Below, piece after piece: positions 23,341 to 33,379 of a stretch of DNA of 64,000 bases (the first letter of the stretch is position 1; every line of letters begins with the position of its first letter). Under the pieces are notes generated by a model that searched no databases, was not told the DNA's origin, and saw only the letters and a program-made list of their open reading frames with translations. Origin of the DNA: Delphinapterus leucas (taxonomy: Eukaryota > Chordata > Mammalia > Artiodactyla > Monodontidae). The stretch spans positions 8,539,936 to 8,603,935 of the forward strand of contig NW_022098044.1 in NCBI RefSeq assembly GCF_002288925.2. Reading direction: 5' to 3'. Position numbers and translations under genes: made by a program.

Positions 23341-24516
23341 AGAATCCTCAGAGGCATCTAGGACAGATAGACTTAGGAGAGCCCTGGATGAAAAGAGTAG
23401 AGGACAGTTGGGATGTTGGAAGCCATTTAGAGCTCATCTCTCCAAGAGCAGGCCCTCAGTCAGATTGGAAACAGGGGGGCTGGGGCTGGCATCTTAACGA
23501 GATGGTCCATAGTCTTCTCTGACCCTCAGGTGCCCTTCAGAGAAATCCTGAAGCTATGAAGAGCTTTGGACACAGGTTGGCAGAATGTTACCAGGCAGGA
23601 AGTGCATGAGCTGTTTCCATACAGTTTCAGAATCCTCAAACAAATTTAGTTTATTAATTTTCAGTCTTTTTTTTTTTTTCTTTTCTTTTTGGCCGCACCA
23701 AGCAGCATACAGGACTTCCCCGATCAGGGATCAGACCCGCACTCCCTGCAGTGGAAGCACGGAGTCTTAACCACTGGACCACCAGGGAAGTCCCCGCTGC
23801 CGACCACCATTGTTAACATCTTACATTACCACGGAACATGTGTTATAAGGAAGGAACAAACACTGGTACATTACTATTAACTAAACTCTAGAATTTATTT
23901 GGATTTCACAGATTTTTCTTCTCTCTCTTCCAGGATCTAATACAGTATTTAGTAAATCATCACGTCACCTTAGTCTCCTCTGGCCTGTGACAGTTTCTCA
24001 GTCTTTCCTTGCTTATCATGACCTTGACAGTTTGGAGGAGTACTGATCAGGTAGTTTGTAGAATGTCCCTTGGTGTGGATTTGTCTGGTGTGTTTATCAT
24101 GATTAGACTGGGTTATGGGCTTAGGGAGAAAATAACATACAGGTGAAGTACACTTCTCATCACATCCTATCAGAGGGTATGTGATACCAACATGGTTTCT
24201 CACTGGTGATGTTAACCTCGATCACTTGGTTAAGGTAGTGCCTGCCAGGTTTCTCCACTGTAAAGTTACTGTTTTTCCCTTTCCATTCTCTATTCTTTAG
24301 AAGCAAAACATTAGGACATTAAGACCAGCCTACTCTCAAGGAGGTGGGGGAGGGGAGTGTTAAACGTTACCTCCTGGAGGGGCGAGTATCTACACGTATT
24401 ATTTGAGATTCTTCTGTAGGGAAGATGTGTCTCTTCCCCACTTATTTAATGATTTACATTAGTATGGACTCATATGTATTTATTTTATATTTTGCATCAT
24501 AATCCTGTACAATGTT
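23341..24516. other. No gene recognised; one SINE
   Basis: Contains the SINE at 23665-23793. The remainder is AT-rich and unassigned. Confidence 0.5.
23665..23793 (-). mobile_element. Bov-tA-like short tRNA SINE
   Basis: Pyrimidine run, ttggccgcaccaagcagcat..., to ggaccaccagggaagtcc. About 120-bp type with a tRNA-Glu-like head. Confidence 0.85.
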
Positions 24517-24523
24517 ATTGATT

Positions 24524-24955
24524 TTTTTTACATCTTTATTGGAGTATAATTGCTTTACATTGGTGTGTTAGTTTCTGCTTTATAACAAAGTGAATCAGTT
24601 ATACATATACATATGTTCCCATATCTCTTCCCTCTTGCGTCTCCCTCCCTCCCACCCTCCCTATCCCACCCCTCCAGGTGGTCACAAAGCAGCGAGCTGA
24701 TCTCCCTGTGCTATGCGGCTGCTTCCCACTAGCTATCTACCTTACGTTTGGTAGTGTATATATGTCCATGCCACTCTCTCGCTTTGTCACAGCTTACCCT
24801 TCCCCCTCCCCATATCCTCAAGTCCATTCTCTAGTAGGTCTGTGTCTTTATTCCTGTCTTACCCCTAGGTTCTTCATGACATTTTTTTTTCTTAAATTCC
24901 ATATATATGTGTTAGCATACGGTATTTGTCTTTCTCTTTCTGACTTACTTCACTC
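24524..24955 (-). mobile_element. L1 3' end, left arm of inverted pair
   Basis: ttacatctttattggagtat... gaatcagttatacatataca ... to tctttctgacttacttcact. L1 homology stops at 24955 and a 7-bp TSD attgatt (24517 and 24956) brackets it. Confidence 0.9.
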
Positions 24956-25045
24956 ATTGATTGTGTTGCTCAAATTGTTCCAGCTTTGGCCATTGGGAGC
25001 TCTTTCAGTTAGCTCCTGTATCCCTTCCATGTACCGCCATCCCTT

Positions 25046-25272
25046 AGCTAGTGGGGAGCAGCCGCATAGCACAGGGAGATCAGTTCCGTGCTTTGTGACC
25101 ACCTAGAGGGGTGGGATAGGGAGGGTGGGAGGGAGGGAGATGCAAGAGGGAAGAGATATGGGAACATATGTACATGTATAGCTGATTCACTTTGTTATAA
25201 AGCAGAAACTAACACACCATTGTAAAGCAATTATACCCCAATAAAGATGGTAAAAAAACCCAAAAACATACT
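25046..25272 (+). mobile_element. L1 3' end, right arm of inverted pair
   Basis: agctagtggggagcagccgc ... attcactttgttataaagca ... attataccccaataaagatg plus A-run. TSD gccatccctt at 25036-25045 and 25273-25282. It is complementary to about 24539-24737. Confidence 0.92.
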
Positions 25273-25282
25273 GCCATCCCTT

Positions 25283-26710
25283 CGGTTTTTTGAGTACCTC
25301 CTTACTTTCTGGTACTACAAGATGCTTTATATTGGTCTTGTATTTTCCCTGCCCCAGACTACACTCAGCCATTTCTCCAGGAGCTAACTTTTGAGATACA
25401 AAAAGCAGAGACGTGGAATGTTACCCTCCTAGGCACAGAGGGTGCACAGTGCTTATCTGCCCAGGGTGCTTGGGAGATTTGCTGGCAATACAGAGGAACG
25501 GTACAGGTGGAGCCGCTCCCTGTTTCCGTAGTTTCACAGGTTTGTATATCTCTCTGGTGAGCCATCCACGGTTATTCCATTTGCCCCGGTTAGAGCGCAG
25601 AATGTCCCTCAGACCGGCTATTCATGCCGGGTGATCAGATTCTGGAGCCTCTGCTGCCCACACAGAGTGGCAGGAATTCCAGGTCCCTGAGGTTGTGCTG
25701 GTCAAGGTCTGGCCTCTCAGACTTCTGGGGACATCTCTGCCCTGCTCATTCCCAACTCTGGGTCTATCCAAATGCCAGTTTTTATTTTCCCAAGGCTGTT
25801 GTTTCAAAGTTGGCTTCTACCCCACCTCCTCTCTCTCATGCACGTTCAGTAGGTGTCCTTGCTTCCATTAGAAAAAGAAGCCCACCAGGCAAGTGTTCCC
25901 TCCACCTCTCTCTTCCACCTTCCCCTGTGGAACCTTCTCCCCGCTCCAAGGCCAACGCCTCCACCTGGGCCTGGACCCCATCCTCTCCCGGTTTCCCCAG
26001 GACCTCCCCTTCCTTCTCACATCTTCAGTCTTGTCCCCGCTCACTGGCTCTTCTTTGCTCAACCTAAAAGAATCCTCAAATCTCTTGCCCTAAAAAGAGT
26101 CTCCTTGGCCTCGCCTCAGCCTCCAGCCAGCATGGAATCTCTCCCCTTGAATGCAGGCCTCTTGATAGGAGAGACTTCACCAATCATTTCCCTTGACAAC
26201 TGGGGCCACGAAGACCACGTTGATGGGAGATTTTCCACAAAAAAAGGGTGACTGTATTGGCTTCAGTGGAGGGAGGAGGTATTGATAGGGAAATTAAGTG
26301 GCCTCTCTCTAGGGAAGATTCCAAGATAGTGGAATACTACCTGTTTGGCCTCACTATGTCTTCCCAAGGTAACTTGGGTGTGCCCTTTCCATCAGTGGAG
26401 AGAAAGGAAACTCCCATTCAGGATTTGGGATACTACTTGGCCCAATGCACTGTGAATCTATCTTCTGGTACTTCTATTCCAGCTGAGCCTGCTTCTGCCA
26501 TTCATCCCCCTTCTGCTGACTTCTCCCTTTGACACTGCCAGAAACCCGCACCCCTAACCAGCTTCACCTGGCCTTTGGAATTCAGCTTGTGGTAAGTTTC
26601 CTCCAGGACTAAATGCTTATCCAGTCCTGGCTCTAAACAGACTTACCTGTGCTTACAGACCCTGGCCAATTCTGTGTATCTGTGGCCCGACCTATTTGCT
26701 AATTCATTCA
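25283..26710. other. Pyrimidine-rich unassigned block
   Basis: Frames of 132-147 codons at 25624-26251 come from pyrimidine-rich, stop-poor DNA. They are Ser/Pro/Leu-rich without a recognisable domain. Possibly degraded LINE, not shown. Confidence 0.45.
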
Positions 26711-26755
26711 TTCAACAACAACAACAACAACAAAAAAATATATATATATATATAT
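26711..26755. repeat. (CAA)n and (TA)n runs at a SINE junction
   Basis: About six CAA units, an A-run and about nine TA units lie between the target sequence and the SINE tail. Confidence 0.9.
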
Positions 26756-26961
26756 GTATTTTTTTTTTTTGTGGTACGCGGGCCTCTCACTCTTGCGGTC
26801 TCTCCTGTTGTGGAGCACAGGCTCCGGACGCACAGGTTCAGCGGCCATGGCTCACGGGCCTAGCCGCTCCACGGCATGTGGGATCTTCCCGGACCGGGGC
26901 ACAAACCCATGTCCCCTGCATCGGCAGGCGGACTCTCAACCACTGCGCCACCAGGGAAGCC
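26756..26961 (-). mobile_element. CHR-type SINE (short) with microsatellite tail
   Basis: T-run and gtggtacgcgggcctctcac... to ccaccagggaagccc. Between the presumed target site (tcaacaa, left about 26712 and right about 26962) and the tail lie (CAA)n and (TA)n runs. Confidence 0.9.
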
Positions 26962-27490
26962 CTCAACAAATACTTATAGAGGACTTTCAGGTACAGTTCG
27001 AGGCACTGGAGAGACAATGATGGGCAAAAAGATATGGCTTCATAGAGTGTGCAGATGTGCCTGGGAGACATACTAAATAATTTCACAAATATAAATTACA
27101 AACAATAATTTCAATGAAGAAAAAGTACAGGAGTTCACAGTCTTGTCTGGGGCATTAGGTAAAGTTTCCACAAGGAAGTGACAGTTTAACTGAGATCTGA
27201 AAATGAGTAGGAATGGACTAGGCAAAGGGGCTGGGGTGTCAGAGACAAGAGAGGACAAAATCTTCCCAGACTGACAGAATGGCATGGGCTGAAGGGAGGA
27301 TGGCCAGTTGGCTGGAGTGCAGAAAGCAAGGGGAGAAAATAAGAGGAGAAAAGGCTGGAGAGGGCAATGGGGTTACAATGCAGCAGGGCCTTACAGCCAT
27401 GTTCAGTATCTTGTCTTCATCCCAAGGACAGTGGGAAGGAAACCACTGGAGCATTTTAAGAAGAGTGGTATGATCTGATTTGTAATTGAG
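26962..27490 (-). mobile_element. L2 3' region, antisense
   Basis: aggcactggagagacaatga, aagtgacagtttaactgagat, agggccttacagccatgttc, aagagtggtatgatctgattt follow antisense L2. The SINE at 26756 lies in its 3' end. Confidence 0.78.
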
Positions 27491-28029
27491 AAAATTACTC
27501 ACAGGGAGTCGCTAGCCACATGAGAAGACCCTGAGGGTTAGCAGGTAAAGTTGTGGTCCCAGGAGACATGAGGGTAGGGTTGGGGTGTTGGCCCTCCTCT
27601 ATATGCTTATTCCTTGACTTTTTTACTGTCCTGAGTAAAAATAATCCTGCCCAGGCTCATGTGGGCAGTATGTTCTCAGCAGAAAATGATCCTGCAAAAG
27701 GCCCAGAGGGCGATGAAGATTAGGTTAGTCCCAGTGTCGGCCTTTAGTAGGGGATCCGGACCTGATACGTGGAAAGGAGATTAAGACTGCCCTTCTTTAA
27801 GCTCCACTTTTGCCATCTCCATTTCCCTTGCTCTAAGCCAAGTTGATTAAGCCCCCATCCCATCTTTACCCAGGGAAGAACCCAGAACACCTGCTGCGGG
27901 TGTAGGATCCTCCCTGCCCTGCTGGCTTCCAGAATTTCATGGTGGGGGTACCCTGAGCCACCCACCTGGCGGTGGACAGCAAGATGAAAGGGGGCTATAA
28001 GGAGGGACATAGCCGTGCCCATCACAGAT
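27491..28029. other. Upstream flank of the CpG island
   Basis: No recognised repeat or exon. A minus-strand frame at 27744-28112 overlaps the MIR and is taken as chance. Confidence 0.5.
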
Positions 28030-28130
28030 TCTGAAGACCTTGAGCTCAGATCTGAATGTGTGACCTTGGGCAAATCACTTCCTCTCCTGGGGCCTCGTTC
28101 CAGCATCTGCAAACTAAGGGTCGCCCCAAG
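28030..28130 (+). mobile_element. MIR fragment bordering the CpG island
   Basis: gaatgtgtgaccttgggcaa, atcacttcctctcctggggcc, cagcatctgcaaactaaggg; sense MIR ending where CpG density rises. Confidence 0.7.
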
Positions 28131-28210
28131 TCCCCTCCAGCTGCGAGCGAGCCTCTAAATCCCCGCAGGCTGGATGCTTGCTCGCGGCACTGCGCCAAGC
28201 CCCCGGGTGG

Positions 28211-28402
28211 GCGTGGGGCGGGGGCGAGCCAATGCCGAATCTCAAAGGTAAGGGGGTGTGCTCGGGAGGGGGGTGGAGACCGCGGGGCGGCGCCGGGGGG
28301 ACGCCGCACGCACGGCCGCGCTCCCAGCCCCTCGGCTGGGCGCCGGCCCCGGGGTCCAAGAGGTTACGTAAGGAGCCGGGCGGCGGGAGCGGGGCGGGGC
28401 GG
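28211..28402 (+). promoter_or_regulatory. GC boxes and CCAAT box (core/proximal promoter)
   Basis: GCGTGGGGCGGGGG at about 28211-28224 and GGGGCGGGGCGG at 28391-28402 match Sp/KLF sites. GAGCCAATG, with CCAAT at 28229-28233, matches an NF-Y site. The cluster lies just upstream of the proposed first exon. Seen directly; factor assignments rest on consensus knowledge. Confidence 0.55.
28364..28371. promoter_or_regulatory. TTACGTAA bZIP palindrome in promoter
   Basis: A perfect 8-bp palindrome, TTACGTAA, stands alone in GC-rich DNA about 280 bp upstream of the putative splice donor. This is the known consensus for NFIL3/E4BP4 and PAR-bZIP factors (DBP, HLF, TEF), also bound by C/EBP. Function is inferred from the motif and its promoter position only. 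Confidence 0.45.
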
Positions 28403-28419
28403 ATACCGCCCGAGCGTAG

Positions 28420-28649
28420 CAGCCCAGCCCCCGGCGACCAAGACCCCGCCCGCCCGCCCGCGCCTGGTGTCGGCGGCGGCGGCGGCGGCGGCGGCAGGCG
28501 CGCAGCCCCGCGGAATGGAGCGGCGCCGGGGCTGAGCCGGGCGCGCACGGGCTGCCGCATGTGCCGCGCGGGGAGCGGCTGCAGAGCGGGCGGAGAGCGA
28601 ACACGAGAGGCCCCGTCGGAGCGGCAGCCGGAGCAGCGCCGGAGATGGG
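28420..28649 (+). other. Candidate first exon (5'UTR plus Met-Gly start)
   Basis: The 3' end is defined by ATGGG|GTGAGT, a near-perfect U1 donor, with the exon ending at 28649. The ATG at 28645-28647 has G at -3 and G at +4, a favourable Kozak context. Coding would therefore start with ATG GG and finish its second (Gly) codon in a distant exon. Two upstream ATGs are present: 28515 opens a 6-codon uORF (MERRRG), and 28559 opens a frame (MCRAG...) that runs through the donor. The 5' limit is a guess, because no transcription start can be read. It could instead be an entirely non-coding exon. No coding exon that would identify the gene was recognised downstream in the window. Confidence 0.5.
28472..28495. 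repeat. (GGC)8 trinucleotide run
   Basis: Eight uninterrupted GGC units lie in the CpG island, within the proposed 5'UTR. A CGCC-rich stretch (cccgcccgcccg) sits just upstream at about 28447-28461. Confidence 0.9.
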
Positions 28650-28970
28650 GTGAGTGAGACCGCGCCGCGCGCGCCCCGCGCGCAACCCCAGAGGGGCTGC
28701 GGGGCCGCGGCTCGCGTCTCCCGGGCTCGGAGCCCCGAGAGCGAGCGCGCCCCTACACCCCGCGCCGGGACCCTGGAGCCAGCGAGCAGTCGGCTCCTGA
28801 GAGCCTGAGGCCGCCTGACTCCGCGCCCTCCGGCCCGGCGCGCGGACACCGGCCAGGGGCACCCCGGCCTGGGCGCGGACTTTCAGCTCCGCGCCCGTGG
28901 CCTTTCCCCTCCTAGGCAGCCCGGGCACGGGCGCGGGGGCACCGGGCGGGGACAGGCACCCTGGCCGGCC

Positions 28971-31280
28971 TCTGTGCTTCGGCCATTCCGTGGTCCCCTC
29001 GCTCCAGGCGCGATCAACTCCAGGGCCTGTGTTTTGGAGTCTAAGAAGCAGTTAGTCTTTCTGCACGATTGGGTTTATTACAAACAAAATGAAAATCGAA
29101 GTTTTCCTGGAAAGGGAACACACCAAATAATAATAATCCCCAGTGAAGTAATAGTGGACTTTGAGTCTGCTTTGAGATGACTGAGGATGTGTAGGTAAGG
29201 CTTCAGTCTTTGAAACAACTGAGTTGATGCTCAGGAGAGAAGTTGAAGTACTCTGTCGAAGTGACTAATGCTTCTGAGTATATAAAGTAATTTAAAAAGC
29301 AGAATTGATTTCTCCTGGGCGTCTCTTTGAGCAGTAGGCGCTGTGAGTCAGGCAGCCGCTGCTAATAACAAAATTAACTCCTTACATCTACTTACCCGAT
29401 GTGAGCCCATATTGATGATGTGCTGTGCACACTCAGGGAACGGTTGCTATTCCCATTGTACAGATAAGGAAACTGAGGCCTGAAGTGGTGGGGTGATTTC
29501 TCCCAGGTTGGGCAGGCAGCTGATGAGTGTTTGTAGAAGGACGCTGAGCGCATCGGCAGAGGGGAAGCCACAGCCTGACTGTGGGCTTGGGAGTGGGGGG
29601 TGGGTAAGTGAGCCAGAGTTCCTGAGTCTCTGTGTCCCCTGCTGCTAAGGTTAGCGGCCTTCAAACAGCTTCTCAAGACCCAAAGACTTCTGCTGGGTGG
29701 GTCTAGAGAGCTTGCTTTCCTGTATGGGATTGGTGAGGAGTGGAAAGGGGAAGGATTGCCCTGGTGGCCTGACCCAGCTCTCATGGGTCAGTGGCTTTGT
29801 TGCACCTTACTCCTTACTTTACTCCAGGTAAGTTTCTGGAGTCATTCTACCGAGTGAATTTTATCTGTGTGGTCTGTAAAGTGTTTGGAGGAAACAGAGG
29901 GAGGTCAAGAGGAATTTTGAGAAGGGAAGTGTGAGAACTCCAGACCAACACGGGCAGGTCAGGGGGGACAGAGAGGGGCCAGGAGATTTGCTTAAGACAT
30001 TGGTGTGGATCCAGATTTCACACATGCAGAAGGTGTGAGTGATTCTACCAGAGGCACCCTGGCTGGGAAGCAGTTTTTCTGTAACATTTCCAGTGACCTC
30101 TTGGTCAGCGATGAAAGGGCTGCTCTTTGTGCAGTGGGAAGCTTTGAGGCTCTCAGATTTCATACTTTAAAAAAAAAAAAGTATGGGAAGAAGGAGTTCG
30201 CAAATGTAGGTCTCAAGATGGAAGATAAAAGGGATCTGGGTAATTTTAACACTCTCTCTCCCCCCTCCCCCCAGCCAACACAAAACCAACCCAACACACT
30301 TGCATGATCAAAAACAAATATTTAAGTTCTGTGGTTGAGATCAAATAGTTCTGTGGAAATAAAAAAGTTTACTCATGAAAGCTTAAAGAAAATGTCAGAA
30401 AATAATTTTTGTTTGTAGAGAAGCAGGGAGGAGTAGCTTGGAGATTTTGTTTAAACATTGACTATGCCTTTCATGTAATTTTAACATCATCTGATAAATA
30501 TGTTACTCACTTCTTGTAGGTAATGGTTGGTTTGTAACTCCTACCCACTTCTGCCATTTTAATATATCCACCTCTTCTATAATTTATTTGAACGTACAAA
30601 CCATGGCTGTAAGTTGAGATGGAGCTAAGGGCTGGGTAAGCAGTACAGACAGAGGAGGGTGGAGGGAGCCATTTTAACCGAAAATAGAACCAATGTCATC
30701 CTTTCCGAGAGCTGAGTAGGATGGAGGGGGATGAACCAAGAAAGGGCAGCCAGTAGAAAGTCTTGCTGTGATCCTACAGCTTTGTCATGGCTCTACTGTC
30801 TAGACATGACCAAGATTTAAGGGAAAAAAACAAAAAAACCCTGAGTTTATCTCTTCCCCACTTAAGATGCTTTTCCTCATTCAGATGTTCACTGCTATTT
30901 CCTGCTTCTCTTCTGAGAAGTATTTTGCATTAAGTGTGTGGTTTCCCCAGTAAGTTTGTGTTCTCACTCCCCAGGGAAGCTGCTTCATACCTTCTCCCCT
31001 TCTCAGACCTCTCTCTCCTCCCCCTGCACACCTTGCATCCCTTTTCATTGACAAAATAGAGCCACAGTCCAAGGAAAAGCCTCATCTTCCTGCCACGCCT
31101 ACAGTCCCGTGTGCAGCTGCTCCTGTGTTTTCCTTCCCACCTGTTGTCCTACCAGAGGCTCACCCCTCCTGGCGGACCATTCATCCCATCCCCTTTCACC
31201 TTGTCAGGGAACATTTCTTGTTCTCTCACCTTCCTCTCTCTCCAGGGTCTTTCCCATCAGGGCACAAACATGTTTTAGTT
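28971..31280. other. 5' end of presumed intron 1; one MIR
   Basis: Apart from the MIR at 29385-29560, unique-looking sequence with no exon recognised. It could hold intronic regulatory DNA. Confidence 0.45.
29385..29560 (-). mobile_element. MIR
   Basis: gttgctattcccattgtaca, gataaggaaactgaggcctg, gcaggcagctgatgagtg; antisense MIR. Confidence 0.78.
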
Positions 31281-31469
31281 CAGTGCTGTCCAGTAGAACT
31301 TTCCACACTGATGGAAACATTCTGTATCTGCGTGGTCCAGTACCGCTGCCACCAGCCACATGTGGCTCTGGGGCACTTGAAATGTGGCTAGTGCGGCTGA
31401 GGACCTGAATTTTTAATTCAAGTTTAAATAGCCACAAGCGGCTAGTGGCCGCCATATCGGACAGCACAG
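31281..31469. mobile_element. hAT-Charlie-type nonautonomous DNA transposon
   Basis: The ends are imperfect inverted repeats: cagtgctgtccagtagaac on the left, ...tatcggacagcacag on the right. Internal ccacatgtggctctg and ggctagtgcggctgagga are typical of this MER family. No coding capacity. Confidence 0.8.
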
Positions 31470-31479
31470 CTTTAGCATC

Positions 31480-31920
31480 TCTTGTTTTACATCCCTGTCC
31501 TTCTTCTGTTCCACCTCTTTGCTCCCCTTCACCTGAAAACATCTCAAAAGAGAGGTCCAAACCCACTGTCTCCATTCATTTCCTTCACCTACCATTTGTT
31601 AGCCCTTCACAGTCTACAGTCTGGCTTCTGTCCCCACCTCTTCACCAGAACTGTTGGGTCACTGATGACCTTGTCCTTGTCTTCCTCCCCTTCTCAGCAG
31701 CCTTCCTCCGCCATGGCCACTCCCTCCTCCTTCCCACCACACTCTCCTGGGTTTCCTCGTCCCTTCCTGACGGCTCCTCTTCAGTCTCGCTGCTGGTTGC
31801 TCCTCTTTCTGACCTCAGTGTGATGGGGTGGGTTGTTTAGGAACTTGTCCTGGTTCCTTTTTGTTGTCAACACTCTCTTCCTAGGTAATGTTATCCCATC
31901 CCAACCCCATCCCCCCATGG
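31480..31920 (+). mobile_element. L2 LINE, sense, left part
   Basis: gggtcactgatgaccttgtc, ccttctcagcagccttcctc and cactctcctgggtttcctcg are L2 ORF2 sequence. The element resumes at 32471 after two nested SINEs. Confidence 0.85.
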
Positions 31921-31937
31921 CTTTTTAAAATTTTTTA

Positions 31938-32165
31938 AGTTTTAAAATTTTTATTTATTTATTTGTTTATTTTGCGGTACGCAGGCCTCTCACTGTTGTG
32001 GCCTCTCCTGTTGCGGAGCACATGCTCCGGACGCGCAGGCTCAGCGGCCATGGCTCATGGGCCCAGCCGCTCCGCGGCATGTGGGATCTTCCCGGACCGG
32101 GGCACGAACCCGCGTCCCCTGCATTGGCAGGCGGACTCTCAACCACTGCGCCACCAGGGAAGCCC
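31938..32165 (-). mobile_element. CHR-type SINE (short), inserted in another SINE
   Basis: gcggtacgcaggcctctcac... to ccaccagggaagccc. TSD ctttttaaaatttttta at 31921-31937 and 32166-32182, inside the A/T tail of the next SINE. Confidence 0.9.
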
Positions 32166-32182
32166 CTTTTTAAAATTTTTTA

Positions 32183-32470
32183 TAAATTTATTTATTTATT
32201 TATTTTTGGCTGTGTTGGGTCTTCGTTGCTGCGTGCAGGCTTTCTCTAGTTGTGGCGAGCAGGGGCTACTCTTCGTTGCAGTGCGCTGGCTTCCCATTGC
32301 GGTAGCTTCTCGTGTTGCAGAGCATGGGCTCTAGGCGCTCGGGCTTCAGTAGTTGTGGCACGCGGGCTTAGTTGCTCTGCAGCATGTGAGCTTTTCCCAG
32401 ACCAGGGATCGAACCAGTGTCCCCTGCATTGGTAGGTCGATACTTAACCACTGTGCCGCCAGAGGAGTCC
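32183..32470 (-). mobile_element. CHR-type SINE (long), host of the nested SINE
   Basis: Tail (tattta)n, ttggctgtgttgggtcttcg... to gccagaggagtcc. Its own TSD ccccatggcttt is at 31913 and 32471, so its tail begins left of the nested copy. It interrupts an L2. Confidence 0.9.
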
Positions 32471-33375
32471 CCCCATGGCTTTAAATACTCTCTATATGCT
32501 GGTGACTCCCATGTTTGTATTTCTAACACAGCCCTTTCTCAGGGCTTCCTGCTCTTGTCCATGCATGGAGCTCTTGATATTCCTTCCAGATCTCTCCCTC
32601 CCTCTTTCTTCCCCATCCCAGTCCATGGCCCCACCGTCCACCCATTTGCAAGAGTCGTCCTTGATTCTTCTCTCCCTTACCCCTGACATCCAGGCTGTCA
32701 GTGGGTCCCAGGGGTTCTACTTCTGAGATGTTATCTGGGGTGCATTCTCCTCTCCCTAGAATCATAGCTCCTACTCTAGCCCTGGCCACTGTAGCCTCCT
32801 TCCTGGGCTAACTTCCTAACAGTCCCCCCAGCTTCCACTCTGGGGTGTCTCCAGTCCATTCTCCACATGGGAGCCCGAGTGATCGGCTTTTCAATCAGGT
32901 CACATCACTCTTTTCCTTAAGCACCCTCCAGCCGACAGGCAGCTGGCTTGTGCCCCGCCATCCCAGTCACTCTGGCCGTCCCTCACTGCCTTCTGCTAAC
33001 ACTGGCCTCCTTTCTTTTCTTGCCCTGCCTGGGAGGCCTTTGAACTTGCTCTTCCCTCTTCCTGGAATGTTCTTGCCCTGACTCTGCAAATACCTTCCTC
33101 CTTCTCATCCTTGGCATTTTGACATCAGGATCTCCTGCTCAGGGAACTTTCCTGACCACCCCTGTTAAATGCTGACAGTAGCCACACTTTGTTCCCACAA
33201 TTGCTCACCACAGCACACCTGCTGTCGTTTGAGTTCTACCATCTACCTTCCCCAGTAGCATCCCTAGAGGACAGGGTCTTCTGTTTTTCGCCAGTGAATC
33301 CCAACAGCTAGCACAGTGTGTAGCACCTAATAGGTCCTCAATAAATTTTTTGATTGAGTTAATGCTTGAATGTGG
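32471..33375 (+). mobile_element. L2 LINE, sense, right part with 3' end
   Basis: ctttaaatactctctatatgctggtgactccc, gtcacatcactcttttcctt, ttgctcttccctcttcctgg, gcacctaataggtcctcaat ... L2 order runs to its 3' terminus. With 31480-31920 it forms one copy of roughly 1.35 kb. Confidence 0.88.
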
Positions 33376-33379
33376 TGGG

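Larger units (their letters stand above)
28140..28970. promoter_or_regulatory. CpG island promoter of an unidentified gene
   Basis: About 800 bp that is extremely G+C rich and packed with CpG, in sharp contrast to the AT-richer flanks. Unlike the CpG-rich SINEs, it contains no SINE sequence. It holds GC boxes (28211-28223 and 28391-28402), a CCAAT box (28229-28233), a TTACGTAA palindrome (28364-28371), a GGC run and a strong splice donor at 28650. No TATA box is evident, which fits a dispersed-start CpG promoter. The + strand direction is inferred from the donor. A divergent minus-strand transcript is possible but I see no equally good minus donor. The gene itself is not recognised. Confidence 0.85.

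Noticed and set aside
24517..25282. Single twin-primed (5'-inverted) L1
   Set aside because: Both halves contain the same 3' terminus and each has its own TSD, which fits two insertions better.
28114..28928. Long frames (148-228 codons) on both strands of the CpG island
   Set aside because: Stop-poor because of extreme G+C. Ala/Arg/Pro/Gly-rich on every frame, overlapping each other, without domains.
31482..31840. Overlapping 113-131-codon frames
   Set aside because: L2 ORF2 remnant in a pyrimidine-rich stretch; matches L2 order, not a host gene.
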